Below are positions 20,897 through 33,089 of a DNA stretch of 64,000 nucleotides, piece after piece (position 1 is the first letter of the stretch; each line of letters begins with the position of its first letter). Source of the DNA: Dugong dugon (Eukaryota > Chordata > Mammalia > Sirenia > Dugongidae); assembly GCA_030035585.1 (NCBI GenBank), contig CM057477.1, positions 65,267,447 through 65,331,446 on the forward strand, written 5' to 3'. Below the pieces are notes generated by a model. That model saw only the letters and a program-made list of their open reading frames with translations. It searched no databases and was not told the DNA's origin. The translations under genes were made by a program, and so were the position numbers.

Positions 20897-23800
20897 GTAG
20901 ATTATGGAGATTAGACCTTTGTCTGACTTGTACTATCCAAAAATTTTTTCCCAGTCTGTAGGTTCTCTTTTGACTCTTTTGGTGAAGTCTTTTGAAGAGC
21001 ATAGGTGTTTGATTTTTAGAAGATCCCAGTTATCTAGCTTATCTTCTGGGGTTTGTGTGTTGATGGTTATGGTTTGTATCCTGTTAATGCTGTGTATTAA
21101 GGCCTGAAGTGTTGGTCCTATTTTTTCTTCTATGAACTTTATAGTTTTAGGCTTTATATGCAGGTCTTTGATCCATTTTGAAGTAGCTTTTGTATACGGC
21201 GTGAGGTATGGGTCCTGTTTCATTTTTTTGCAGATGGACATCCAGTTTTGCCAGCACCATTTGCCAAAAAGACTGTCTTTTCCCCATTTGATGGACCCTG
21301 GGCCCCTGTCGAAGATCAGGTGACCATAGGTGGATGGATTTACATCTGGGTTCTCAATTCTGTTCCATTGGTCAATGTATCTGTCGTTGTACCAGTACCA
21401 GGCTGTTTTGACTACTGTAGCTGTATAGTAGGTTCTGAAGTCAGGTAGTGTGAGTCCTCCAACTTTATTCTTCTTCTTCAGTAGTGCTTTACTTATTCAG
21501 GGCTTCTTCCCTTTCCATATAAAGTTAATGATTAGTTTTTCCATCTCTTTGAAGAATGTTGTTGGTATTTGGATCGGGATTGCGTTGTATTTGTAAATTG
21601 CTTTGGGTAGAATTGTCATTTTCACAATGTTGATTCTGCCTATCCATGAGCATGGTATGTTTTTCGATTTATGTAGATCCCTTTGGGTTTCATGCAGTAG
21701 TGTTTTGTAGTTTTATTTTAGGTCTTTTATATCCCTGGTCAGATTTATTCCTAAGTATTTTATATTTTTAGGGGCTATTGAAAATGGTATTGTTTTCCTG
21801 ATATCCTTTTCATCGTTCTCCTTATTGGTGTATAAGAATCCAACTGATTTTTGAATGTTTATCTTGTATCCTGCTCCTCTGCTGAATCTTTCTATTAGTT
21901 CCAGTAGATTTCCCGTGGAGTCTTCCTATGTATAGTATCATATCATCTGCAAACAGTGACAGTTTAACTTCTTCATTACCAGTTTGGATGCCCTTTATTT
22001 CTTTTTCTTGCCTTAGTGTTCTAGCTAGAACTTCCAGCACAATGTTAAATAGGAGTGGTGATAAAGGGCATCCTTGTCTTGTTCCTGTTTTCAAGGGGAA
22101 TGTTTTCAGCCTCTCTCCATTAACAATGATGCTGGCCGTTGGTTTTGCATAGATGCCCTTTATTATGTTGAGAAATTTCCCTTCTATACCTATTTTGTTG
22201 AGAGCTTTTATCAGGAATGGGTGTTGGACTTTGTCAAATGCCTTTTCTGCGTCAATAGAGATAATCATGTGATTCTTTTCTTTCCTTTTATTTATGTGGT
22301 GGATTATGTTCATTGATTTTCTAATGTTGAACCATCCTTGCATACCTGGTACGAATCCTACTTGGTTGTGGTGTATTATTTTTTGGTATGATGCTGAATT
22401 CTATTGGCTAGAATTTTGTTCAGAATTTTTGCATCTATATTCATGAGAGATAATGGTCTTTAATTTTCTTTTTTTTGTGACATTTTTGCCTGGTTTTGTT
22501 ATCAGCGTTGTGCTGGCTTCACAGAATGAATTTGGAAGTGTTGCTTCCTTTTCTATGCTCTGAAATAGCTTGAGTAGTACTGGTACAAGCTCTTCTGTAA
22601 ATGTTTTGTAGAATTCTCCAGTGAAGCCATCTGGGCCAAGGTTTTTTTCGTTGGGAGTTTTTTTTATTACCTTTTCAATCTCTTCTCCTGTTATGGGTAT
22701 GTTCAGATTTTCAACATCACTTTGTTGTAGTTTGGGTAGGCCGTGTGTTTCTATAAATTTATCCATTTCCTCTAGGTTTTCAAATTTGTTGGAGTATAGT
22801 TTTTCATAATATTCTGTTATAATCCTTTTTATCTCAGTTGGGTCTGTTGTAATGTCCCCCATTTCATTTCTTATTTAGGTTATTTGTGTCCTCTCCTGTT
22901 TTTCTTTTGTCAGTCTGGCCAGTGGTTTGTCAATTTTGTTGATTCTTTCAAAGAACCGACTTTTGGTTTTGTTGATTCTTTCTATCATTTTTCTGTTCTC
23001 TATTTCATTTATTTCTGCTCTGATCTTTACTATTTCCTTTCTTCTGGTGGTTGTAGGCTTTTTTTGCTGTTCTCTTTCTATTTGTTTGAGTTCTGTAGTT
23101 AATGTTTTGATTTTGTCCCTTTCTTCTTTTTTGATGTGTGCATCTATTGCTATAAATTGTCCTCTGAGGACTGCCTTTGCTGTGTCCCAAAGGTTTTGGT
23201 ATGATGTGTTTTCATTCTCATTTGATTCTAGGAATTTTTTTATTCCATCTCTGATTTCTTCTATTACCCACTGATGTGTAAGCAGGTATTATTCAGTTTC
23301 CATGTAATTGATTTTTTTTCCTTGCTCTTTCTGTTGTTAATTTCTACCTCGATGGCATTGTGGTCAGAGAAGATACTTTGAATTATCTCAACGTTTTGGA
23401 TCTTGTTGATGATTGCTCTGTGGTCTAAGATGTGATCTATTCTGGAGAATGTTCCCTGTGCACTGGAAAAGAATGTGTGCTTTGCAGTGGTTGGATGGAG
23501 TGTTCTATATATGTTTATGAGGTCAAGTTGGCTGATTGTGCCCTTTAGGTCTTCTGTATCTTTGCTGAGTTTCTTCTTAGTTGTTCTGTCCTTTATTGAG
23601 AGTGGTGTGTTGAAGTCTCCTACTATTATTGTAGAACTGTCAATTTCTCTTTTCAGTGTTGTTAGAGTTTGTTTTATGTATTTTGGAGCCCTGTCATTGG
23701 GTGAGTGATGTTTATTATTGTTATGTCTTCATGATTGATTGTCCGCTTAATCATTATATAGTGTCCTTCTTTGTCTTTTATGGTGATTTTGTTTTAAAGT

Positions 23801-24047
23801 CTATTTTATCTTAGATTAGTATTGCCACTCCTGCTCTTTTTTGGTAGTTGTTAGCTTGATGTATTTTTTTTCCAACCTTTGACTTTTAATAAATTCACAT
23901 CTTTGTTTCTAGGTGTGTCTCTTGTAGACAGCATATTGATGGATCCTGTTTTCTTATCCATTCTGTCACTCTCCGTCTCTTTATGGGTGCATTGAGTCCA
24001 TTTAAATTCAGTGTAATTATTGATAGGTGTGAGTTTGTTGCTGTCAT
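20897..24047 (-). pseudogene. L1 ORF2 relic (endonuclease-reverse transcriptase)
   Basis: Multidomain L1 replicase remains. From the ATG at 24047 the reading is the usual N-terminus of L1 endonuclease, soon broken by a stop. The RT core is well preserved over 22401-22862 and 21822-22343, with FADDMIL at 21942-21953 (catalytic Asp pair), an [12 protein letters not shown] block, and [14 protein letters not shown]. The C-terminal [14 protein letters not shown] region follows near 21240-21290. It stops abruptly at about 20897, lacking the last ~240 residues expected of L1 ORF2. Several stops and frameshifts make it non-functional. Confidence 0.88.
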
Positions 24048-24463
24048 TTTGTAGTGCTTTTTTGTGGTGCTGAAGTTTTCTTCGTTCTTCTTACTCTCTT
24101 GTGCTGAGTTACTTTTGTTTGTGGATTTTTTTTCAGTTGTGTTTTTGTGGGCTTTATTTTTTCTGAGACTTTATGTTTTTCCTCTTTATTTTTATGAGTA
24201 TGTTTGTTAACTTTCTTTGTGGTTCCCATGAATTTTACCCTTACCTCTAAGCTTGAAGTAGTCTACCATTACTTGGTATTGCCTTGCCTTCCTCTCCATT
24301 AGAAGGTTCTGTACCTATGGCATTTGTTCCCTCTTTTATTGGTTTGATGTCGTTGTCATTTACTGATTAACTGCTCTGATTCCCTGTTGTATTTCTTTTG
24401 GTTTTGGATAATCCTCGAGAGTTCATTTCCTAGGTTGGTATCTGGCTGGTACGATCCTGCATC

Positions 24464-25500
24464 CTAGATTCTGCCTGTGAGCTGAAGTTGTTTGTTCTCA
24501 GATCGAGCAACTCCCTTTAATAATTCTTGTAAGTTTGGTTTGACTTTTACATAATCCCTTAATTTCTGTTTATCTGGAAATGACATAATTTCACCATCAT
24601 AGCTGAACGAGAGTTTTGCAGGATATATTATTCTTGGCTGGCAATTTTTTTCTTTCAGGATTTTATATATGTCATCCCATTGCCTTCTTGCCTGCATGGT
24701 TTCTGCTGAATAATCTGAGCTTAGTCTTATTGTTTCTCCTTTGTATGTGACTTCTTGTTTTTCATGAGCTGCTCTCAGGATTCTTTGTCTTTGGTTTTAG
24801 TGAGTGTGATTATGATATGCCTTGGTGATTTTCTTTTGGGGTCTCTCCTATATGAGGTTCGTTGAGTTTCTTGGATGGCCAGATTTTCATCTTTCATGAT
24901 ATTGGGGAAGTTTTCTGTCAGCAGTTCTTCAATGATCCTCTCTGTGTTTTCTGTTTTCTCCCTGTTCTGGAACTCTGATCACTCAAAAATTTTTGCTTTT
25001 GATTGTATGCCACATAACTCTCAGGGTCTCTTCATTTTTCTTCGTTCTTTTTTCTGAGTTTTTCTCAGAGTTGTATCCAAATGTTTGTCTTCAATTCCAC
25101 TGATCCTGTCTTCCACTGTTTCAAATCTGCTTCTCAGCCCTTCTATGACTCTGTCCATTTCTGAAATCTTTTTGTTTATCTTTTGGATTTCTAATTGTTG
25201 TCTTTGTGTAATTTCTAGTTGTGAAGTTATTTTGGCATTTTGTTCCTGCATTATTTTCCTGAATTCTTCCAATTTTTTTGTATTTTCCATGAATTTGTCT
25301 ATTCTTTCCTCATTTTTGTCTGCTTTTTGCTTAAGCTCTTGGAGAATTCTGAGTATTAGAGATTTGAATTCCCTATCAGGTAGTTCTAGTGCCTTTTCTT
25401 CCACCATAAAGTCATCTGGTGTTTTATTTTGGACACCTACTGGAACCATCCTGTCCTGTTTTTGTAAATGTTTTGATATTGTTTGCTGTCTTCGGGACAT
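24464..25500 (-). pseudogene. L1 ORF1 relic (RNA-binding chaperone)
   Basis: The first 159 codons (25500-25021) are open and start MSRRQQTISKHLQKQDRM; heptad-rich sequence follows (EELKQ, KKISEMDRVIEGL), the coiled coil that trimerises L1 ORF1p. The RRM part (about 25020-24700) is frameshifted. The C-terminal domain is legible at 24697-24464 with KEKNCQPRIIYPAKLSF and FPDKQKLRDYV. Total span matches the ~340 residues typical of ORF1p. Defective. Confidence 0.85.
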
Positions 25501-27136
25501 TCAGTAGTTATTTTTCTCATTTATTGACTGTAGATTTGTTTGTTTCATTCCTTTTTTTTTTTTTTTAATTTGGCTATGTCTGAGCAGGTGGGCTGTTGTG
25601 TTATGAGCAGGCGGGCTGTGTGTTCTTTGTTGTTTGCTCATCTGTGGGCACAGTACTTTTCACCTCCTTTTCCAACTGGCAGGGTCAGTCACTCAGATAT
25701 GGTAAAGCAGGGCAGGTCTAGCTGAAGAGGAGTTACTGGGATGGGTTGTTTCTGGCACTTACTACAGCCGTCAGGGCGGGTCGGTAATCAGTGCAGGGCA
25801 GGCTCCAGTAGGCCGTGCCTGTGCTGCTTTGTGGTGTGATGTTAAGTGCACGGTGCAGGTTGGCAGGATGTAGTGGGGAGGTTGTTATGTGTGGAGCTAA
25901 GATGGATATGGGAGAGAGGAGAGAGGAACAGGAGCCAAAAACATACAAACAAACAAAAAAGAATGCTAGGGGAGCTTGCCATTGGAGTGGAGAGACAAGA
26001 GAGTATGAAATGGAGGAAAACAAAATGGGGAAGAGGAAGAAAAAAAAAAGAAAAGAATGAATAAATAAAAATTGGAAAGGTTAAAGAACAGCAAAGTTCC
26101 TAGGGATCCCACTGGTGCAGCTATGAGGTCTTTGGAAGTTGTTCTCAGGTGTTGCAGTGCAGCCTGGCTAGAAGGTGTAAAGGTACACAATGCCAGGTAT
26201 TCAGGGAACAGAAAGAGAAGGAAGATTAGAGAGACAAGAAACTGAGTAATGAAGACAGACAAAAAGGGAAAAAGAGGGAAAAGAAACAAAACAAATTTAA
26301 AAAAAAAGAAGAAGAAAAGCCCCCAAAAAAACAGAAAAAAAAAAAATGAAAAAAGAAATGCCTTCGGGGATCCCTCTGCACGTCTGTGCAAGCCGAGTGG
26401 GTTGTTTCCAAACCACGCAGCACCACCTGGCCAGAAAAGGCTTCCCACTCAAGAAAAGGAAAAGAAAACAAACAAACAATTCAAAACAAACAAACAAAAG
26501 CCCTGGGATCCCACCAGCATGGCAGCCCAGACCAGGAAGCAGCTCCACACTCAAATGGAGCTCCGCAGCCCCTCAGGAAGAAGTAAAGATGGCACACGGA
26601 GCCAGGTGTTTGAGTGAAAGGAGGGGGAGGTGGTGAGAGGTAAAGAAGAAATCAAAAGAAGCAGAAAAAAGCAACACCAGCAGCCAACAAATGGCACTCG
26701 GAGAGCCGGCCCGTTCGGGTGGGTGGAATCTGAGCAGCCGGTGCTTCCCGGACAAGAGATTGTGGCCACGGGAAGCAGAGGAGGCCGAGTGGGGGTGAAG
26801 AAGGGTGGGGTGTGGGAAAGCGTATATTGCAAATTACCAGTTGTTTTGTCTCCCACTGGAAGCTCCGTTAGGTTGCTTTCTCATACCCCCTGTTTGCTGG
26901 TCTCTGATAGGAGTCCAAGATGGCGGATCCACGCTGTGTTAGCTGATAGGGGACCTCTGCATGAATCTCTCCTCGCTCTCTGTTCTCTGTCAGTTTTCTC
27001 ACTCCATTTGGTGCTTGGCTGAGTTCTTTATCTCTTCATTTGATGTTTTAGGGTTTCAGGATTGTTGTTTTCTCCTTTTGACTTAGTTTTTCAGATCTTT
27101 GCTGTGGAGGGACAGCATGGTGCTTCTGCCTAGAGC

Positions 27137-27145
27137 ACCATTTTG
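27137..27145 (-). promoter_or_regulatory. YY1-like site at the L1 5' end
   Basis: CAAAATGGT on the minus strand lies about 12 bp inside the L1 5' boundary, the position where human L1 has its YY1 site. One base differs from the core CAAGATGG. Function is inferred only. Confidence 0.4.
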
Positions 27146-27172
27146 CCGGAAGTCCCCCACTCCTATCTTTTT

Positions 27173-27524
27173 AATGACCTTTTCCTTTCTTCGAGTATGA
27201 TGCCCCTGATGTCATCCACAACTTGTCTGGTCTTTGGTCATTAGTGTTCAATGTGTCAAATCTATTCTTGATATAGTCTCTAAAGTCAAATGGGACATAC
27301 TCAAGGTCTTACTCTGGCTCTTGTGAACTTGCTTCAGTTTTCTTTAGCTTCAACTTGAACTTGTATATGAGCAATTGATGGTTTGTTCTGCAGTTGGCTC
27401 CTAGCCTTGTTCTAATTGATGATATTGAGCTTCTCTGTCATTTCTTTCCACCAGATATAGTCGATTTGATTCCAGTGTATTCCATCCGGTGATGTCCATG
27501 TGTATAGTCACCATTTATGTTGTT
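27173..27524 (-). mobile_element. RTE LINE, part 2: linker between endonuclease and RT
   Basis: Reverse complement of the RTE coding segment just 3' of the endonuclease (CAATTGATGGTTTGTTCTGC; CATCCACAACTTGTCTGGTC on plus). Its left edge continues exactly into the RTE at 20186 once the L1 is removed. Confidence 0.9.
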
Positions 27525-27532
27525 GAAAAATG

Positions 27533-28314
27533 GTATTTGACAAACACTTTAGGGATAGAGTAGCAGAGGTAGGGGTCTGGGGACCGTGCTTTCAGGGGAC
27601 ATCTAGGTCAACTGGCATAATAAAGCTTATGAAGAAGATGTTCTGCATCCTTCTTCGGTGAGTGGCGTCTGGGGTCTTAAAAGCTTGCAAGCAGCCATCT
27701 AAGATGCATCAGTTGGTCCCAACTACCTGGAGTAAAGGAGAAAGAAGACCACCGAAGATACAAGGAAAGTAGTAGCCCAAGAGACAGAAAGGGCCACATA
27801 AACCAGAGACTTCATCAGCCTGAGACCAAAGAACTAGATGGTGCCTGGCTACCACAATGACTGCCCTGACAGGGAACATAACAGGGAGTCCTGGATGGAG
27901 CAGGAGAAAGGTGGGGTGCAGAACTCAAATTCTAGTAAGAAGACCAGACTTAATGGTCTGAGACTGGAGGTACTCTGGGAAGCATGGCCCCTGGATTCTC
28001 TATTAGCCCAGAACTAAAATAATTTCTGAGGCTAACTCTTCAGAGAGGGATTGGACTGGACTGTGGAACATAAAGTGATACTCATGAGGAGTGTGCCTCT
28101 TAGCTCAAGTAGATACAAAAGACTAAATGGGAAGCTTCTGTCCAGAGGTGAGATGGGAAGGCAGAGAGAGTTAGGAGCTGGCTGAATAGAAATGGGGAAT
28201 CAGGGGTGGAAAGGAGAAGTGTGCTGTCACAGTATGGGGAGAGCAATTAGAGTTACATAACAACGTATGTATAAACTTTTGTATGGGAAAGAATAAAAAA
28301 AAATTAAAAAAGAA
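27533..28314 (+). mobile_element. L1 3'-UTR insertion (sense) in the RTE
   Basis: A 5'-truncated L1 3' UTR in plus orientation (GTCTGGGGTCTTAAAAGCTT; GACTGCCCTGACAGGGAACA; TCACAGTATGGGGAGAGCA) ending in an impure A-tail at 28290-28320. GAAAAATG at 27525-27532 and 28315-28322 is the likely target duplication. The orientation is opposite to the host RTE and to the 7-kb L1. Confidence 0.85.
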
Positions 28315-28322
28315 GAAAAATG

Positions 28323-29106
28323 AATTAGTCCTTAGTCTTGGAAAATGCTATCATATGATTTCCCACATCATTTTTATCACCAAGGCCATATTTTCCAACT
28401 ACGGATCCTTCTTTGATTCCAACTTTCACATTCCAATCACCAGTGATTATCAAGGCATCTTTATTGCATGTTTGATCAATTTCAGACTGCAGAAGTTGGT
28501 AAAAATTTTCAATTTCTTTGTCTTTGGCATTAGTGGTTGGTGAGTAAGTTTGAGTAAAAGTCGTATTAACTGGTCTTCCCTGTAGGCATATGGAAATTTT
28601 CCTATCACTGACAGCATTGTACTTCAGGATAGATCTTGAAATGCTCTTTTTGACAATGAATGCAACACCATTCCTTTTCAAACTGTCATTGCCAGCATAG
28701 TAGACCATATGATTGTCCGATTCAAAATGGCCAATACCAGTTCATTTCAGCTCAATAATGCCTAGGCTATCAATCTTTATGTGTTCCATTTCATTTTTGA
28801 CAATTTCCAATTATCCTAGATTGATACTTCTTACATTCCATGTTCCAATTATTAATGGATGTTTGCAGCTCTTTCTTCTCATTTTGAGTCATGCCACATC
28901 ATCAAATGAAGGTCCTAAAAGCTTTACTCCATCCATGTCGTTAAGGTTAACTTTACTTTGAGGAGGCAGCTCTTCCTCGGTTGTATTTTGAGTGCCTTCC
29001 AACCTAAGGGGCTCATCTTCCGGTACTATATCAGACAATGTTCCACTGCTATCCATAAGGTTTTCACTGGGCAATTTTTTTCAGAATTAGATGTCCAGGT
29101 CCTACT
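28323..29106 (-). mobile_element. RTE LINE, part 3: 5' UTR and AP-like endonuclease
   Basis: Minus-strand frame 28708-28325 is open for 127 codons and reads as the RTE endonuclease (RNGVAFIVKKSISRSILK; ALIITGDWNVKVG, where GDWN is the conserved metal-site region). Upstream, 29106-28890 is RTE 5' UTR with TTGGAAGGCACTCAAAATAC. Together the three parts total about 3.0 kb, close to a complete RTE. Confidence 0.9.
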
Positions 29107-29220
29107 TAAATTGTTGTATCTATTTTAGATATTATTGATTGACTTTCTGTTACAGTAGAAAAATCTAACCTATTAATTTCCTATCCCCCTTTCCCGTCTA
29201 GTGTTCTGGTATAAATATGT

Positions 29221-29427
29221 AAAAGGAGTCTCTAGGTTGGTTACATGCTGGACTACTAACCAAAAGGTTGTAGGTTTAAACCCACCAAGAGATGCTTCAG
29301 AAGGCCTGATGATCTGCTTCCAAAAGGTTACCAGCTTGAAAACCCTATGGAGTACAGTTCTACTCTGCACACTTGAGGTTGCCATGAGTCAAATCAGCTT
29401 GATGGCAACTAACAACAGATATGTGAT
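29221..29427 (+). mobile_element. AfroSINE
   Basis: Sense copy with tRNA-like head (GGACTACTAACCAAAAGGTT), RTE-like middle (GATGATCTGCTTCCAAAAGG) and RTE-like tail (GATGGCAACTAACAACAG). Confidence 0.9.
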
Positions 29428-29429
29428 GT

Positions 29430-29855
29430 CTAATATTGTCCCTACTCAGTGACTTGTGCACTATGACCAGTCCCTTTATGGTATAACCTTCATTTTTCCT
29501 AGAATAAATATTTGCTTTGTTTTTTATCTGCCAAGTATCTTATGTCCCTATGGCTAATTTTTTCCTAATACTTCATTTCTGTCATGTGCCTATCAATAAT
29601 ATTTTGCAGATACTCAAATGTGTCATTTTTTGCATGTTTCCTGGAGACTTCTATCTTCCTACTTCAAGCTGGACTGTTTTCTGCCCAGGCCAGCTGCACA
29701 AGTTTTATCCTGTCACTTTCCTTCACTGTCATCTCAGGACTTTTCTTTTACCAAAGTTAGACCTGTGTTAGACCCTCTGGTTCCTGGATCCCATGTTGTC
29801 CCCTTTTTGGTTTACTCCTTTGTTTTGGTGGAGCATATGCTTTAATAGTTTTTTA
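29430..29855. other. No gene recognised
   Basis: About 420 bp of unassigned AT-rich sequence. The open frames here are short and lack motifs. Confidence 0.4.
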
Positions 29856-29859
29856 AAAA

Positions 29860-30650
29860 AATATATACAAGGAAGATCATTGTTTTGAGGGCTTGTATAT
29901 ATGAAAATGCCTTTATTTTAATCTCAATGGGTGTAGTTATAGAATTCCTAACTGAAGACATTTCACTCAAAATTTGAAGGTTTTGCTCCATTATCTCCTA
30001 AATTCTGATGTTTGCAATTTATTGATCTAATGTCAGTCTGATTTATGTTCTTTTGGGGACTGATTTTTTTCTCTCCAGAAACTTTTAGAATCATTGTAAC
30101 TTGTGTTTCACAGTTTCATAATGATGACCTTTGATGTGGGTCTTTTTTCATTTGTTGTGTGGGGCACTCAGTGAGCCCTGTTATCAGGGAAGTCAAGTCC
30201 TTCAGTTTTGGGAAATTATCTCATTTTATTGCTTTGACGAGTTCCTCCTCCATCTTCTCTATTCTCTTTTTGAAACCCCTATTGCCATATTTTTACGCAA
30301 GTAACGTGGTTTTTTTTTTACATGTTGCTATAAAGAAAAATTAGCATATCACACTTACAAAAATACCTCACAGGGGAAGAGATCAATTGGCAAAACAACA
30401 TATAACAACCATGTTATTTGAGTAAAAATATGGTAGTTCATACTAGACTTCTTAAGCTGTCTTGTTTTCCTCTCATGTTTTCCATTGCTTCACCTTCACT
30501 TCTAGTTCATATGAGATTTCTTCAATATTATCTTTCCACCCTTTAGTTTTTGTAAGTGTCCCATTTTTAATTTCAAAGAATTTTCCTTCCTTTGATTATT
30601 TTTGTATTTTCCCCTTCTTGTTCTGGATGCAATACCTTCTCTTATCTCAC
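29860..30650 (-). repeat. Old L1/HAL1 ORF1-region remnant
   Basis: The plus strand carries the antisense of an ORF1 region: TTTTGCTCCATTATCTCCTA, GATGTGGGTCTTTTTTCATT, GGGCACTCAGTGAGCCCTG. It is heavily mutated; a foreign A/T-rich block occurs near 30310-30440. Confidence 0.6.
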
Positions 30651-30659
30651 TGAGGATAC

Positions 30660-30960
30660 TGTTTTAACTTTTTATTTTGAAATGATGTATAGATTCACAG
30701 TAAGCTACAAAGATAGCACAGATAGGTCCCAAGTATCCTTCACTCAGTGTCCCCCAGTGGTTAAATCTTACATAATTATAACACAGTATCAAAGCCAGAA
30801 AGTTTATATTGGTATCAAGTGACTGTAAAGCCCTACGTTGTTTTATCATATGTGTAGATTTAAGTAGCCACCGATGTAATCAAGATACAGAACTGTTTCA
30901 TTACCACAAATACCTCCTGATGCTACCCCTCTAGATTCATACCCTTTCTCCTCCCACCTA
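30660..30960 (-). repeat. Old L1M-type 3'-UTR fragment
   Basis: TTCACAGTAAGCTACAAAGA, CTTCACTCAGTGTCCCCC and TTAAATCTTACATAATTATA match the antisense of an ancient L1 3' UTR. A 22-bp T run lies downstream at 31031-31054. Confidence 0.6.
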
Positions 30961-31216
30961 CAGGGGAATATTTAAAAGTTTTCTCTGCTCTCAGCATAAT
31001 GTTTCCTCTGGATTCTTTTTCTTTTTTCCCCTGCTTTTTTTTTTTTTTTTTTTTGCTCTCTCTTTCATTTTGGAAGCTACCCACAGGTGTTTGATGATCT
31101 TGGTTATTCATTCATATTTAAGCATGAAGCACTAAGAAGCTAACTGCAAGTTCAACTTGTGAGCACCTGTGGGGTCTCACTAAGGGAGATCAGTGGCAAG
31201 TTCACCCCTTCATTGG

Positions 31217-31419
31217 TGGTTGTTGTTTTGTGCCATCCAGCAATTCTGACTCATAGTGACCCTATATGTCAGAGTACAGCTGTCCCAAAGGGTTTCCTAG
31301 GCTGTAATCTTTATGGGAGCAGATTGCCAGGTCTTTTCTCCCGTGGGGTGGTTGGTGGGTTCGAACTGCCAACCTTTCACTTAGCAGTCAAGCACTACCA
31401 TTGTGCCAACAAGGCTCCT
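31217..31419 (-). mobile_element. AfroSINE
   Basis: Minus copy with tail GCCATCCAGCAATTCTGACT and head region GGTTCGAACTGCCAACCTTT. Confidence 0.9.
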
Positions 31420-32115
31420 TATTAATGCCTGGGATATTTTCTCTAGTTAATTCATACACTCCAGAGAAGAACCCTCTAATCTCTTCCCACAGATGGAAAG
31501 GATTATAAGCCTGGCTGCCAGCTTCCTGGAACCAAAGTGTTCGGGCAGGGGGCTGAGAGCCTACTATTCATTGTGCAGATTTTCACTTCATTCCTTTGTC
31601 TTCACTTTGTATCCCATCTCTCCCATTCCCCTTCACGGTGATTCTCCCTAGTTCCTCAAATTCAATTTCTCTAGAGAATTAACTTATGGTCTCTGGGGGC
31701 TGAGAGTAGTTGCATAACTTTATGAGGATGAAGAGGGTGTCTAATCACTGCACACACAGACTTCCAGCATTTCCTCCTGTTCCCATCCCTTGCCACATGG
31801 TACCTAGCACCTTCCTGTTGTCAGCCTTTCTGTGGATCTGTCAGGGAATGACAGCTTCCCAGTCAAGCTCCCCCTCCACAGATAACCCACATCAGTTACA
31901 TCAACCAAAATTGTGTTCAACTCTTACTCAATTTGATGCTGTCTTCTATCCAATGTGCTTTGTGCACTTGGATGTTTGTATTTTTTACTTCCTTTGAAGT
32001 CACTTTAATGGGGCTCTATCAAACAGGAGGGAGGGAGGGAGAAGGTGCTATAATACAGCATCATTTTTTTTTTTTAAATGTGAAATATAGGATGAAAACT
32101 AAATTTGTGTCCTCC
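31420..32115. other. No gene recognised
   Basis: About 700 bp unassigned, with a GGGA run near 32028-32041 and a T run at 32064-32075. Confidence 0.4.
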
Positions 32116-32326
32116 AAAACCAAACCCGTTGCCACTGAGTCTATTCGGACTCATAACCCTAGAACAACCCTATAGGACAGCAGAATTGCCCCGTAGGATT
32201 TCCAAGGCTGTCATCTTTACAGAAGCAGACTGCCACATCTTTCTCCCGCAGAACAGCTGGTGAGTTCGAACCACTGACCTTTTGGTTACCAGCTGAGTAC
32301 TTAACCACTGTGCCACCAGGGCTCCT
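32116..32326 (-). mobile_element. AfroSINE
   Basis: Complete minus copy from AAACCAAACCCGTTGCCACT to CACTGTGCCACCAGGGCTCC. Confidence 0.92.
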
Positions 32327-33089
32327 TAATTTTTGTTTTACTGAACTTTAAATAGCGAAGTCACATGAGAGTATATTTCAAAAACGGTATCACAAAATAG
32401 ATGAAGATTACTTCCACTGCTTCAGAAGGAATATTTTTTCCCCATTTGTCTTTAAAACTTAGTTGGGTGACATGTGCTTCTCTCTTCCGCATATATTCAT
32501 CCCTATTTGCTGCTATTGCAATATCAACGTTGTGAAATTTGACAGGGAAGTGTGAGGGATGGCTAAGCTGAAGTAAGTTCTAAACAGTATCTGCCTTTTG
32601 CCTCTAATCACCTCTAACGAAAGGGCTGGGGGTGGGGCTCCAGCTTTTTCTTTGGGTCCTAAGCAGAAGACCTGAACAAAGATGACTTGTCGCCTCTGGT
32701 TTCCTTGTCTTCTAGAATCCAGATGCTTCTGACTGGCAAAGGCCCAAGGTGTGTCAAACAGAGCGTGATATGTCCAGGCATCTATAATGGTCACACAAGG
32801 CTACCAGTAGGCCCCCAAAGCAACAGGCTCTCACCTCCAAATAAGTGAGCTGTTTCTTCCTTTTGGAATTCCTTCCCCTCAGTCTTTTTCTCAATAACTT
32901 TTGTTGTTCTTGTTCTTCAAAACTAATTTCAAGTGTCACCTCTTCCATGAAGCTCAGCTTTTCTCAAAGGCTTAGGTACTGACTGGAGGCTCCTTATACT
33001 CCAGTAACGTACTGAACCACTTTTCCCTGCAGAGGTGAGCAACTTTGAGAAGGTATGTCCCCTGCACTGAAAAGGACACAACCTCATTT
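32327..33089. other. No gene recognised
   Basis: About 760 bp with no convincing exon; short open frames only. Confidence 0.4.

Larger units (their letters stand above)
20202..27157 (-). mobile_element. Near full-length L1 inserted into the RTE, defective
   Basis: The L1 begins at 27157 (5' UTR with CAAAATGGT) and ends in a poly-T (plus strand) at about 20197-20215. The host RTE sequence CACTCCTRTCTTTTT is duplicated at 20187-20201 and 27158-27172, differing at one base. Order in sense: 5' UTR 27157-25501, ORF1 relic 25500-24464, spacer of about 420 bp, ORF2 relic from 24047, 3' UTR with duplicated end module 20640-20202. Relative to the L1 at the right end of the window, the ORF2 C-terminus and part of the UTR are missing at a junction near 20896. 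Confidence 0.94.

Noticed and set aside
25085..25507. 140-aa plus-strand open frame rich in Ser/Leu/Phe
   Set aside because: It is the exact antisense of the L1 ORF1 coiled coil.
25733..26023. GC-richer part of the L1 5' UTR as a host CpG island
   Set aside because: It is inside the L1 5' UTR, between ORF1 and the inserted 5' end.
25966..26448. 160-aa minus-strand frame rich in Phe
   Set aside because: It reads the complement of A-rich tracts in an L1 5' UTR; low complexity.
20202..27157. An active, retrotransposition-competent L1
   Set aside because: ORF1 and ORF2 both contain stops and frameshifts, and ORF2 lacks its C-terminal region.
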